64,000 nt of DNA from Sisyra terminalis (Eukaryota; Arthropoda; Insecta; Neuroptera; Sisyridae): the NCBI GenBank assembly GCA_958496175.1, contig OY292276.1, positions 51,969,080 to 52,033,079 on the forward strand, given 5' to 3'. The notes beneath the pieces were generated by a model that searched no databases, was not told the DNA's origin, and saw only the letters and a list, made by a program, of their open reading frames with translations. Each line of letters opens with the position of its first letter. The first letter of the stretch is position 1. Positions 34,801 through 45,660 of this stretch are shown piece by piece. A program made the translations under genes and the position numbers.

Positions 34801-36275
34801 AACGATCACGATAAGTTTTCTAGGAAATATATGGTAGATACTTGTTACAAATAGCTATGCAAATTACGTACAATCTATAATTAAAACTGTGCTAAACCAT
34901 AATTTTCCACTGTTGTATTTTGGTGTTCAATTTATTTCCAAGTATTTAAAGACTTGATATGTTAATAACGTTAATTATTTGCAAATAACGCTGGTCAACA
35001 AAAATTATCTTTTTAATATGCAACCAGAAAACTGTTAACTAATTATATTAAGAAAAAGAACATTTCAAGTACAAACAGTTTTACTATAAAAAGGCTTTGT
35101 TTAATTTTAATAAAAATACAGTTCTTTGAAAGAAAGTCAATTTGAGTACAGTTTAGTCTTCTGATTTCCTTCTATGGTTTGCTTTAGGTAACTAGGTTGT
35201 ATTTCGAGGGCTCCACTTGCCCGGATATCTTTTATCTTTTAAGGATAAAACTATATCACCATTCCGATCCATTGCTATTACGAAATTATTCATTAGGTCA
35301 AATATTTTATGCAAAGGTGGCAAACACATCATTTTATTGTACTAGAAGCATGCTTAATATATTTTATCCTGATGTAAAAGATTCTTTGTTGGATCAGCGT
35401 TTCTTAAGGTTATATATTTCCAGCTTTAATTGTTAATTAAACTCTCTATTAATTTATTTTTTTTTCTGTCCGTCCCTTGTGCCTCTCCCAAAAAAAATCC
35501 TGGATCCACCCTTGGCGGATATCAATATATAAATAGGCAAACGTATAGAATACTAACAGTTACTGGTCCACTTTGGTGGACGAATTATAAAATCGAAACT
35601 TAAAAAATGATTGGAGTATTTATTTTAGTACAAAGGGTATATCCTCAAAGGATTTAATCATATTTTTCTAAAAGTCATTTGTTTACAACCTTCTAAAGAG
35701 AGTATAAGTTCAATAATATTTATATATTTTTATTATTCTTTTTACTGCTTATATGCACCGTAATTTCATAGTTGATTTTGATGCAGTTTATAAAGAAATA
35801 TTCTTTGTATAAAGAGTACTTTAAATTAGTATTATATGTATTATATGTACGATATTCCAGGTTTTTCCTTCAGATACTAACGATACTAGGTCACTAGGTA
35901 AATTGACCCTTGACCAGGCCACAAAATTGGTCATATGAGCTTCCCTCAGGTCAAATGCTGCGTTTTTCAATGATCCTATGCTTTATTTATTATTATGGCA
36001 AAACATAACTTAAGGAGAAATTCCAGCCTTTTAAACTCCAATGAATACTCTGATGGTATAGACGAGATCAGAGTTATAAACACTCAAATTTGATCTCGAA
36101 AGCAGCTAGTAAATATAACGCCCTTTACCAAGTTCTTATTTTAGGTTTCCTGAATCCATTGCATTTTTTTTCTATTGCATTTTGCACTTTCAGAATAAGT
36201 GTATAAGACAGAAGACTAGGTAGATCAACGGATTAACAAATGTTTTATTAAGAAACTTTACTGAATAGTTTATAG
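31831..36275. other. AT-rich non-coding DNA; orphan hAT-like end at about 35461-35514
   Basis: No gene recognised. The reverse complement of 35499-35514 reads CAAGGGTGGATCCAGG, like the termini of some hAT elements, and is followed inward by an A-rich stretch. No partner end or 8-bp duplication was found. A 79-codon frame beside it (35197-35436) has no identifiable domain. A hairpin (CGAGATCA/TGATCTCG) lies at about 36063-36098. Confidence 0.4.
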
Positions 36276-36650
36276 CAGTAATTCCCAATGTATGCGCCCA
36301 TGGTGTCGTCATAATGGCACGGCGAAATATTCAGTTAAACAATTCGGTAACTTTCTTGGAGTTTCCAATTCGCCAATTTTTACAAAAATATATTAAAGAT
36401 GAAATTCAGTAGCATGAAGTTTTCAAGTTTTTAAATATTTTTAAAAGTAGAATATGCACTACTTAGTGGTAAAGCTCATTGAATATTAAGTTCATTCGGA
36501 ATAGTCTATTTAAGCGAAACTGGGTTTTTGGCAGTCATGGGAATAAAAAGTAAATATCCCTCGAATATTAACATTAATCAAGAAATAAAGGTCGCCTTAC
36601 TCAATTTTAGATGTGCGTATTTTGGCAAAGGTTTTTTTTTTATTAAAATT
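36276..36650 (+). mobile_element. hAT transposon remnant with transposase C-terminus
   Basis: CAGTAATTCCCAATGTATGC at 36276 resembles a hAT terminal repeat (CAGT..TTCCCAA.GTG.GC). About 250 bp later the frame from 36522 reads GFLAVMGIKSKYPSNININ then QEIKVALLNF, matching the extreme C-terminus of ZBED/GTF2I-like hAT transposases (L..IK.KYR.RLN...DLR.ALS...P). Most of the transposase is missing. The right terminus and target duplication were not found. Confidence 0.65.
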
Positions 36651-37079
36651 GCTTACTGTTGAACTATATATAACAATGACATAATATAAGATAATGTTGG
36701 CAAAGATAGAGAACAAAACATTTAAACACATACGTTAAGATCTAAACCAAAGAAAATTCATTCCGGGTTTCATATGTTTTCAGATACTTTTAATAAATTT
36801 AAACTTTTTTCGTCCGTGGAAGACTAAAAAAAGTTTATTATGTGCGGAAATTTTTTTTTGTTTAGAAGTGAGGAAAAAAAATTAAAAAGAAGCATTTCAC
36901 TTAATTTAGTCAGGAAAATCATTTGGTAGCTTAACTTTGGCTAAGGCTAAGGCAAAATTTGAGTAATGAAAGCTTGATATTTGCAATGATGATCTAATCT
37001 AGGGGTAGACCTGGACAGAGCTTTGGTTAAAAGGTTTAAGTACTCAAATTTCGAAATAACACCGAACAAAATCATATCA

Positions 37080-37243
37080 AAGGATTCTGGCCAAGTGGTC
37101 TAGGTGTCCCTTTCCTAAACTGGTCGGTATTGGGTTCAAATCTTGTATCGAGCAAATTTACGAGATTTTTCGATTATGGGTTTTTATTAACTCTAGAGTC
37201 ACTAAAGATCTTAATAGTTAACGGTAAATAACAATAAAAAAAT
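37080..37243 (+). mobile_element. tRNA-derived SINE, copy 1
   Basis: The head has a perfect polymerase III A box, TGGCCAAGTGG (37088-37098), and a near-canonical B box, GGTTCAAATCT (37133-37143). The unrelated body (TTGTATCGAGCAAATTT, CTAAAGATCTT, ACGGTAAATAACAATAAA) ends in an A-rich tail. The body recurs on the minus strand at 53541-53668. This is a classic SINE layout; the tRNA of origin is not certain, and no cloverleaf forms convincingly. Confidence 0.75.
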
Positions 37244-39545
37244 CATATAAAACATATAAAACGTTTTTCTGGAGTTTCTAGAAAAGTCAATAAAAATCGA
37301 TTATCTGTATTCAACAGATTATATATTGGACCCAATTTATTAGAGGGATATTTTACTACCTATCTCGAGGATAAAAAGGTAAATAAATTTTTTATAAAAA
37401 TCTTTGTAGATAGTGAATATTAATCATGTTTCATATTGGTCGTTAAATTCACCAAAAACTGGTAAGTTTAAGGTCAAAAAAATTGTCAATTTTAGCGACA
37501 AAATATTTAAACTTTTTCCTTAAATTTTGAATTCATTTAAAAGGTTCTATAAATTATTATAAAACATCATTTTAACACCGATTTCAGGTCTAGTACAAAG
37601 TTTTTATCCCAAATTTTAGGCAAGTAAATCAGACTTTGGTTAAATTAAAAAGATATTGGCGCAATCTTGAATCCTTGCTGAACCTCATCATCATTTCTTA
37701 CATTTGTTTGAAAAATTGTTTAATTAACAGATTAGCTAGCCTGAATTTAGAAAATTATCAGTGAAATTATTGAGCTTTTTAAGCTTTTTTGTGACAAAAT
37801 CGTGATATACTTTATATAAGAAAGTTTACGAGTATTTTAATAAACCTTTGTAAAATTTTCTTCATATTCAAATATTTACACACCTGATTTAGTAATAAAT
37901 AAATAACTTTAAAAAATTCAACACCAAATTCTTCCATAGAATTCAAAGACTCAAAACTTAAATTAAGCTTTGAAATGCTACAAGCAACTTTTGAAAACCC
38001 AAATAAAAATACAAGTTTCTAATAGAATTGATAGCTTGACTCAACTACAACAAAGTTTGAAAAACATTATTTCCAAAGCACAGACAAAAATAATTTCCAG
38101 CAAAACTTCTCATAATAATTTAGAAACTTTTATGGTTTGGTTCCTGATGATCATTCCTTGAATAAAAAAAAAACGATGAAAAATAAGAAGTTGGAAAATT
38201 CTTTAGTTTTACAATGAAATAATAAGATAAGAGCATTAATTTACAACGGCGGTAAAATCAATTTTTTATAGTAGAACAAAAAAATAAAGTTCAATTCTCT
38301 ATTAATCTCCTGAGAAATGAAATTAATTTAAACGCATTAAGAAAACAAAGTTGAACTTTACATTTTCTAATAAGTTTTTAAGTAGATTACGTTCCACTTT
38401 TGTGCTTTTGTTAAATATTCCTATGGGTAGTATCCGAATATATTGGAAGTAAAAAATATCAAAGGAAATATTTTATGTATGAATTTCATGGCCTCTTTCT
38501 TGATTATCATATGATAAGCATGTTTTTACTTTTTCCTGCTAAATCGAATTTATTTTGTTGCCACGTATATAAAAACGACATGAAAATTGTATTACCATAA
38601 ACTTAAAAACTTATATATTTATTTATACTTACATAAAAGTTTTATTACCACAACGCTTAGCTGATCCGTTGAAAAAGACAATTTATACGATAACAAATTA
38701 AATGATTCAAGAAACTTGAACACATCCATTTCTGAATAAATTTTATCAAAATCTTCCAATACCAATGAGCTTGCCGACATGTAAATGTATACATTTTACT
38801 AGATTTACATTCACGTTGAACACGTTTTAAATTAAACCTTTTCAACTGAAAATTTCAAATTGAAATACATGAAATCATCCCTATTATTCTTCTGATTCCC
38901 TGCCACATGCAACTGGAATAAATGATAGGTGGCTTAACGATCTTTAAATTACCTTCTGAATAAAAAATTTAAACACGCAAAAATATAAATAACAATTCAC
39001 TTCGTATAACCACCTTCCTGTTTTTCTATATTATATGTACATATGTATTATGTACACATGTGTAATTGATGATGTTTTTATTAATATTTGATAAATCTCA
39101 AATGCTCATTTTATGTCGGAAAATAAACTATAATTTTATTCAGAACATGATTTTGGCATATTTTAAAACGTTGAAAATATGATAAATTATGACATCCTGT
39201 TGAAACTTTTTAATATTTAGTTTTATATAATGCGGAAAAGAAACTCAAATATTATACCGAAAGAAAAAAGCTTAATATTTTTTCTACCTCCATCTAACAT
39301 TCATCAGAATATATTATAGTTTTTCGAAAGGGGTATAAATTGTAAAAGATTTATGAAAAACCAATAAAACACTATTGAATTTTTTTCAAGACAAAAAAAT
39401 CGTTTTACTACAATAAATTTAATAGAAGAATATTTGGAAAATTAAAAATCAGAGGAAATCCAATATTTTAATATTAAATGAGCTTTGTATCCCTCATTAA
39501 TTAAAAAAAAATCGGTTTTACCACCGATTTTGGTTCTGTTGTGAC
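37244..39545. other. AT-rich non-coding DNA, no gene seen
   Basis: Nothing recognised. The short frames at 37970-38161 (+) and 38657-38845 (-) have no motif. Confidence 0.4.
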
Positions 39546-39766
39546 CAGTGGCGAAGCTAGGGAACCAAGGGCCCTGGGGCAAATTAAAAAAATGGGGCCC
39601 CACTGGTATGTAAACTGATCAGGTTTTGTGTATACAATATATAGGATATATTGCAGTCAAATTTATGCAGTATAATTTAATATAATAATATAAAAAAAAA
39701 ACATACCATAAACATAAATTTGAACAGAAGTTCAAACAAAAATATTCGTGACGTATTACTCAGATA

Positions 39767-39975
39767 CGTATTTCGATTGCCAAGCAAGCTTCCTCAGTGG
39801 TCATCAAGTAGTTTGGATCACTCCGTAACTGCTTTATAATGATTTCCGAAATAATTACGGATTGATCTCAATTTATAAATCGTGCCTTTCTCTTTTTGCG
39901 ATGTGTTTATGGAGGAGGGGGGTGTTCCCAAATTTCTTTACTTTCACTGAATCCTTCGTAAGCAACCCGAAAAGT
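39767..39975 (+). repeat. Inverted duplication, left arm
   Basis: This is the reverse complement of 40172-40385 with moderate divergence. In the plus direction it starts FRLP, continues SSSSLDHSVTAL and stops, duplicating the end of the transposase-like frame that the right arm has on the minus strand, and then duplicates about 140 bp downstream of that stop. Confidence 0.88.
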
Positions 39976-39989
39976 GCTGAATTCCGATA

Positions 39990-40180
39990 AAAAAAATCGA
40001 TAAAAAAAATCATGTGTGGCAGAACATGCACTGCAAACAGGGCATACATTTGCAAAAGCTAGACTTCTAAAAAGTATTCACCGCACAAACCGATTGGATG
40101 CACTCGAAAGCATAGAAATTGTTAAAAGAAAGGGAAAGGTACTAAATTGGGAAAATGGACCAATTCCAATTTCCAAATTC
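39990..40180 (+). pseudogene. PLE-like C-terminal fragment inside the hAT element
   Basis: The plus-strand frame reads AEHALQTGHTFAKARLL, then RTNRLDALESIEIVKRKGK and VLNWENGPI. It matches the segment that follows GIY-YIG in Penelope-like proteins (EH....H.....I.KI......R...LE..EI......LN). No RT or GIY-YIG core is present, so it is a small fragment, probably inserted or captured. The frame runs on into the right inverted arm. Confidence 0.7.
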
Positions 40181-40308
40181 GGGTTGCTTACGAAGGATTC
40201 GGTGAAAATAAAGAAAATTGAGAACACCCACCCCTCCATAACCACATCGCAAAAAAAGAAAGGCACGCCTTAAAAATTCAGGTCGATCCATGATTATTTT
40301 GTGAATCA

Positions 40309-40560
40309 TCACAAAGCAGTTACAGAGTGATCCAAACTACTTGAGGACGACTTAGGAAGATTGTTTGGCAATCGAAATACAAATGTATGGCAATATAAAT
40401 GTCGAGTTGAGCCCATATTATTTCTTAAATATTTTTTTATTATTTTTAATTTACTAAATGACCTTTCAGCTGCTGCAGAAGTGTCAGGAATTGTAAAGAA
40501 TAATAACATTGCTGTAAATACTTCCGTTAAGTCGCATTCTATTACTCGATATTTGTTCAT
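40309..40560 (-). pseudogene. hAT transposase C-terminal dimerisation region
   Basis: The minus-strand frame reads FFTIPDTSAAAERSFSKLK followed by IIKKYLRNNMG, the signature of the hAT dimerisation domain (P.TSA..ERSFS.LK.IK..LR..M...RL). The usual LxxL.LL segment is absent; the frame goes instead into FRLPNNLPKSSSSSLDHSV and a stop. This tail is duplicated in inverted form at 39767. Upstream catalytic regions are missing. Confidence 0.85.
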
Positions 40561-40885
40561 TATTTCCTTACATAATTGGTGAACAGTTCGTGATTGAGTT
40601 AGTTGAGGTAACTCTAGGTGGTAAATATTAATAAATTGAAGTGAAAAACTTGGGTCTATTATTTATTTATTTATTAGGGGAATTTCCTAGGCATAACTTT
40701 TGAATTTCTCTCAACTGAGTTGTCATGATTAAAGTGGGGTTGCAGCCTATCATATTTATTTTGAAAATGGGAGAAATTTCCAAAAGTTCAGTTCGATCGA
40801 GATTTCTGGTAAGGATTCGAGGGCTCCCTGAGCTTGAGGGCCCCGGGGCACTGCCCCGCCTAGCCCGTAGGTTGCTACGCCACTG

Positions 40886-41889
40886 GTTGTGACTCCTCTT
40901 TTCTTTTATTTCCAGTTTAATCTTTAAAGTTCAAATAATCTGTTTCTCAAAAATTTAGCGTACAATTTCGTCACTTGGGACCGACCGGAAATTCACCATC
41001 CCCTATTGTCATCATTAGTCAAGAAAATCGGGAAAAATTCAAATATCTTTCAATTCTTGGATTATTTAAACAAGTTCTTTTCGTGTTTTGCCCATAGTAA
41101 AATCGTATCTTTTCCAATAGTAAGATTTTTTTGGAATCTTAAAATCCACACAACTCCTAATAAATTTGTAGATATTAGATAATATTTAGATATACTTAGA
41201 ACAATAAACATACGGTATTTTGATAGTAATTAACTTATTCAAATTAAATTAAACTGAAACACTCCCATATGTTGACAAAATGCATCTGTAAGCAAAGTAC
41301 ACTCTTAATTGAATTTCCAAATAGTATTGTACATTTGTCATTAGATCTTACAACATGTCATTTGGAACATACGTACGTATCAGCATACATTTCATGCATA
41401 TAAATCAATATTTGAGATAATATTCAACGTAGAACTTGTGCAGAATACATTTAAAAACAATAATGTGAAACTAAAATTTATATTTATCGAACTAATTTTG
41501 AACTTTCCAAATTATTCATCCAATAAAACCATCTTTTCAATACATTGATATAAAATTTTAGAGTCTTGAAATTAATAATTTTAAACTGATTTTATGCTTT
41601 TCCTCAATAAAAGTAACTTTATATTCATTTACTATTGAAGTTCAGAATTAAATTCTCAACAGCCACAATACTTAATGGCTAAAAAAACATTTAAATTTGA
41701 GTTAATAAACGTTAATAGCTATAAATTTTTAACGAGAATTAATATTTTTCATTTGATTTCTTGTTTTTAAAATAAAATTTCTTTGAAATTATGCGATGCT
41801 AAACCAGTAAACTGTTTAAAGTACAAACTTTCCACATCCATAACATTCATAATTCATAGAGTCCATCTTAAGCAACACTTTATCGTCTA
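40886..41889. other. AT-rich non-coding DNA
   Basis: Nothing recognised beyond the hAT target duplication at its left edge. Confidence 0.4.
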
Positions 41890-42150
41890 AAATCTTTGAA
41901 ATTTTCCTAATTTTAATTTTTGCGGTGAATTTTATGACCTTCGATTTATCGGATTTAGTCTAATCCGCCATTGTTTACACCATTCCTCCACTATTATTGC
42001 GTGGGACTGGGCAATTTTTTTGGTGTTACCTCGCAATCTTCTTTGCTAAGGTTTACATCATTGTCTGCACACTATACCAATATTGTGAAGTCAGGTTTGG
42101 TATAGTCGTAGATGCAAATAATGTATAGAAAGAATCCCAAAACACTTCAT
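41890..42150 (-). pseudogene. LINE RT fragment, minus strand, strongly decayed
   Basis: On the minus strand the frames give SFYTLFASTTIPNLTSQYWY, CADND in the catalytic-box position (YADD expected), then after a shift VEEWCKQWRIRLNP, the thumb signature of Jockey-like RTs (W..KWRI..NP.KS). Both the catalytic box and the frame are destroyed. Confidence 0.65.
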
Positions 42151-42715
42151 TAAAGTGTCAATTTTTTAAACCACTTATTTCTTATTTTTATAATTATTCA
42201 TACTTGAGTTAGTTTAACTAATTCCAACTTGTTTGCTGTTGCAACAAATATTTGTATTGCACCAAACTTTATACAATTTGTTCTTCTGCACCTTTAAATC
42301 AAATTTATCATCTCACGAGAAAATATTTTTTTTTTGTTTTTTTTTTTAATCAAACCATCAGCAGTTAAAGCTTTATGCGTCATTGTCAGGTATAGGTAAT
42401 TAATTACGTTTGAGTACTATGTAAATAATTGAAATGTATAATTTCTAATAGATACTAAATTTCGATAAAAGTTCATGAAAATGGGCTACGGATATAACCC
42501 TTACATGATATTTTTAAAATACTTTATCGATATAACGATTTTAATGGATTTCTATGATCCTGGACGTTTCCGATATCTATCTCGAATAGTTTAGAGAAAA
42601 AAGAATTAAGAGAAAAAAAAAAATTTAACCAATTGATCTTAAATTTTATCAAGATTTAGAAAAAATTAATAATGCCTTCTTTATAAAAAAATAACCTCAA
42701 GTAAAAATAAACCTC

Positions 42716-43600
42716 AGTTAACAATTGAATCGAAACCAACATTGTTGAGTCCTTAGCTTTCATATTTATGAAATATAATAACATTACACTTACTATTAAA
42801 AGAAATGTTCTTTTTCAATTGAGCACTATTTAAATTATCACTTATATCACTTTTTGATTTTTAATCATATGAAATAATTTAGTTAAGAACAAATTAAGAA
42901 AGAATAAATCAAGTGGTACACTAATATCTTATAACATTACACACAAACGACAATGTACGTAGCTCTTAGCTAATAGGATTGCTAGATTTATCGATATTCA
43001 TTTGTTTTGATTATTGAAATTTTGAAAATTTAACTGCTACATTCAACGCCAATACGTATACAAATACGTATACGTATATATATGCAAACTATATGGAACG
43101 TTTTGTGCACTGAGATCATTCAAAGTCTATCGATATAAAAAATGTATAGTTAATGAGTCAAATTTTAAAATACTTTGAAATAAACAACAAAAACTAAAAA
43201 TTAAGTTTGTTAAAAAGGAAAAAAGTAATTTATTGAAATTAATTAAAAAGACTAAATGAAGTACTTAATTGAGAACATTATTGCAATTTAATGGCGGATC
43301 TACAAATTTGCCGTCAGTAGGCTATTCAATTTTTACTACCCCTGCTGATCTCTGAAATTCGATATCCTATTTCACAAACATATTAATTACATTTATTCAA
43401 TCAATGGAATCGTAATTTGTGCTCTATTGCCGTTATTACATCAACTTTTCCTGTGATTAGCAAATTTTTTGGCCTAATTTATCGCCCTAAGCTTCAGCCT
43501 GCTGGTAAATCCGCCACTGTTGCAATTAAGTCTAATATTAAAATGAACAATAAGTAATGATTTTTCAAATAAAATACTTTTCTATTTAATTGAAATACGT
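42716..43600 (+). repeat. Dispersed repeat R1, copy b (with hAT MITE inserted)
   Basis: Homologous to 3289-3935 in direct orientation. Matching begins at AACAATTGAATCGAAACCAA, and the longest shared blocks are GCACTATTTAAATTATCACT and CATTTGTTTTGATTATTGAA. It is interrupted at 43289-43519 by a MITE, after which the AAATACTTTTCT landmark resumes. Confidence 0.8.
43289..43519. mobile_element. hAT MITE, 231 bp
   Basis: The ends TAATGGCGGATCTAC and (reverse complement) CAGTGGCGGATTTACC are inverted repeats, flanked by the 8-bp duplication TTGCAATT (43281-43288 and 43520-43527). The left end has mutated from the usual CAGTGG. The interior is non-coding. Confidence 0.88.
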
Positions 43601-44339
43601 ATTCTTTATAGTTACCACAAATTGTTTTTGTATATCTTTATTCTTTTTGACTACATTAGAATGCCTTGAGCTGTTGCTGTATTGATGGATGGATATTTTC
43701 CATAATTTTCATATTTTCACAATTTTTCTAAGGAATCGATTAAAATTCAACAAAAAACGACTTTTATAGTCAACTAATCGAATCTAAACCTAAAAATATG
43801 TAAAGTGAATGTCGAAATGAAAAATTGATTCTTTGGAAAATCCTACTCTTACTTATCACCCAAATTATGCAGTAAGTTTTGTCAGAAATTGTAGATAAAG
43901 TACAAAGTTTTTTGTATCTTAATTGAAGAAAGATCTCATTATTATTGAATGACCTACTTTACATTGCATTCCTTTATTTATTTATTATATTTTCGTTTTA
44001 GTGCAAACCAAAAACATTCCCTATTTTTTTTAATTTCGTGAATTACTTATGTTTAATCAAGCTCTTGTTTTCAGCACAGGAAACGACAGATAATTAATTT
44101 TAATTTTTATATTTTGACAATATTTATAAAGGATTGATTAAAATTGAAAAAAAAACAACTTGTTTGATCGATTAATCGAATAAGAATCTTAAAATGTTCA
44201 AAGTGAAAATCGGAGTGGAAAATTGATTCTTTGGAGAATCTTTCTACCCTTATCACCTAAATTATGCAGTAAGTTTCGTCCGAAATAAGCTTTATAAAAA
44301 AGAAATATTTAAGTCGATAGCATCAATTGACCTCTAAAG

Positions 44340-44474
44340 CATGTTCATTACTTGTTTTATACTGTTACTTTAAGTTTAAATAAGTTTGATGTTATATTTA
44401 ATAAGTTTTCCTTTCCAGACCTATGTACAGGTGTTTTTGTAACACCTCTATAGATGCATATTTTGTATGTATTT
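44340..44474 (+). mobile_element. Short LINE 3'-end fragment
   Basis: It contains a 3' UTR hairpin (AGGTGTT/AACACCT, then CTATAG) like the one in the LINE at 17911-17932, with a similar preceding TT..CCAGACCTATGTACA context. It is only about 130 bp and lacks coding sequence. It abuts the palindrome at 44475. Confidence 0.55.
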
Positions 44475-45440
44475 TAGACTGCGTCAAAAAATTCGACTTT
44501 TTTTTTTCGAAAAGTATATCGAAAATATTGTTCAAGGTGACAAAAAAAATTTCAGGAAGGTTTGAGCCCTAAATATTAATATTAAGAGGTACATCATTTT
44601 TAATTTCGATTTTTTATTTGTGCCTTCATTTTTGCGTCCATGCTGTCAAAGTATTAAGATAAAAAAATTCATCTGCACATATATTAATAGAAAATTAAAT
44701 TCCCTACAAAAAATGTTTCTTTGAAAATTTTTGCCAGACACGCCGTTTCCCAATAGTCAAGCTTTAAACATTGGTATAATTTTGAGATTTATCTTCTTTA
44801 TTTTGGAATTTTGTAACTAACAAACAAATAAATATATAGAAATGAACAATATAGATTCTCGAAGAAAATTTAATGCTCTACAAAAAAGGTGTCTTAACGT
44901 TTTTACATAAAATCACTGTTTCAAAATTGGTTCAACAACGAAAAAAACAATAATTTAATTTTTCCTTCAACTTTAATTGTGAATAACTTCTGAAAAAGTG
45001 ATTTTATGTAAAAATATTAAGAGACCTTTTTTGTAGAGCATTAAATTCCCTTTAAGAATCTATATTGTTTATTTCTATATATTTATTTGTTCGTTAGTTA
45101 CAAAGTTCCAAAAAAAAAGAAGATAAATCTAAAAATTATTTCAATGTCTGAAACTTGATTATTCGGAAACGGCGTATCTGGCAAAAATTTACAAAAGACC
45201 TTTTTTGAAGGGAATTTAATTTTCAATAAATATATGTGTAGATGAATTTTTTTACCTTGATAATTTGATAGCATTGACGCAAAAATAAAAGCACAAATAA
45301 AAGATCGAAATTAAATATGATAGACCTCTTAATATTAATATTAAGGGCTCAACCTTCCCGATAATTTTTTTTTGTCACCTTTAACAGTATTTTCGATATA
45401 CTTTTCAAAAAAAAATTGTTGAATTTTTTGGCCCAGTCTA
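44475..45440. mobile_element. Long palindromic foldback element P, copy 1
   Basis: A 966-bp near-continuous palindrome with its centre near 44957. It starts TAGACTGCGTCAAAAAATTC and ends with the complement GCCCAGTCTA. The arms of about 450 bp pair along nearly their whole length with few mismatches, so a transcript would form a very long hairpin. TA at both edges fits a TA target but is not proof. No coding capacity. A second copy is at 55342-56270. Confidence 0.92.
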
Positions 45441-45660
45441 ATATACATACCTATATATTTTTGTATATTGATAAACAAATAAAAAAAAATTTTGACAAAT
45501 GAAGTTTTTCATATCTTAAGGTTTCATTATAATTTAATGATTTACTTTTCAATGCATTCCTTAATTTATTTATTTTTTTCGTTTTAGTGCAAACCAAAAA
45601 CATTCCCTATTTTTTTCTTTAATTTCATAAATTACTATTTTGCTTAATCAACCAATAGTT

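Larger units (their letters stand above)
39546..40885 (-). mobile_element. hAT transposon with intact ends, internally rearranged
   Basis: The ends are inverted repeats, CAGTGGCGAAGCTAG and (reverse complement of the right end) CAGTGGCGTAGCAAC, flanked by the exact 8-bp duplication GTTGTGAC (39538-39545 and 40886-40893), diagnostic of hAT. GC-rich subterminal sequence (GGGCCC/GGGGC) marks both ends. Inside are a transposase C-terminal fragment on the minus strand, a 210-bp inverted duplication of its end, and between the arms a Penelope-like C-terminal fragment on the plus strand. It cannot encode a full transposase and would depend on another element to move. Confidence 0.92.
43676..45660 (+). 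repeat. Old direct duplication split by later insertions
   Basis: Unit 1 (43676 to about 44085) is followed by unit 2, whose first part is about 44085-44335 and whose second part is about 45490-45660. Shared landmarks are AAAATTGATTCTTTGG, AAATTATGCAGTAAGTTT.GTC and, in the distal parts, TTCGTTTTAGTGCAAACC then AAAAACATTCCCTATTTTT. The distal landmark of unit 2 is displaced by about 1.15 kb, filled by a LINE tail and a long palindrome. Confidence 0.8.

Noticed and set aside
35197..35436. 79-codon frame beside a hAT-like end, possible transposase piece
   Set aside because: I could not match it to any hAT transposase block, and the GGATAT duplication around it is too short and lacks a matching left terminus.
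37080..37165. Functional tRNA gene
   Set aside because: A and B boxes are present, but acceptor and anticodon stems do not pair and the body recurs as a SINE at 53.6 kb.
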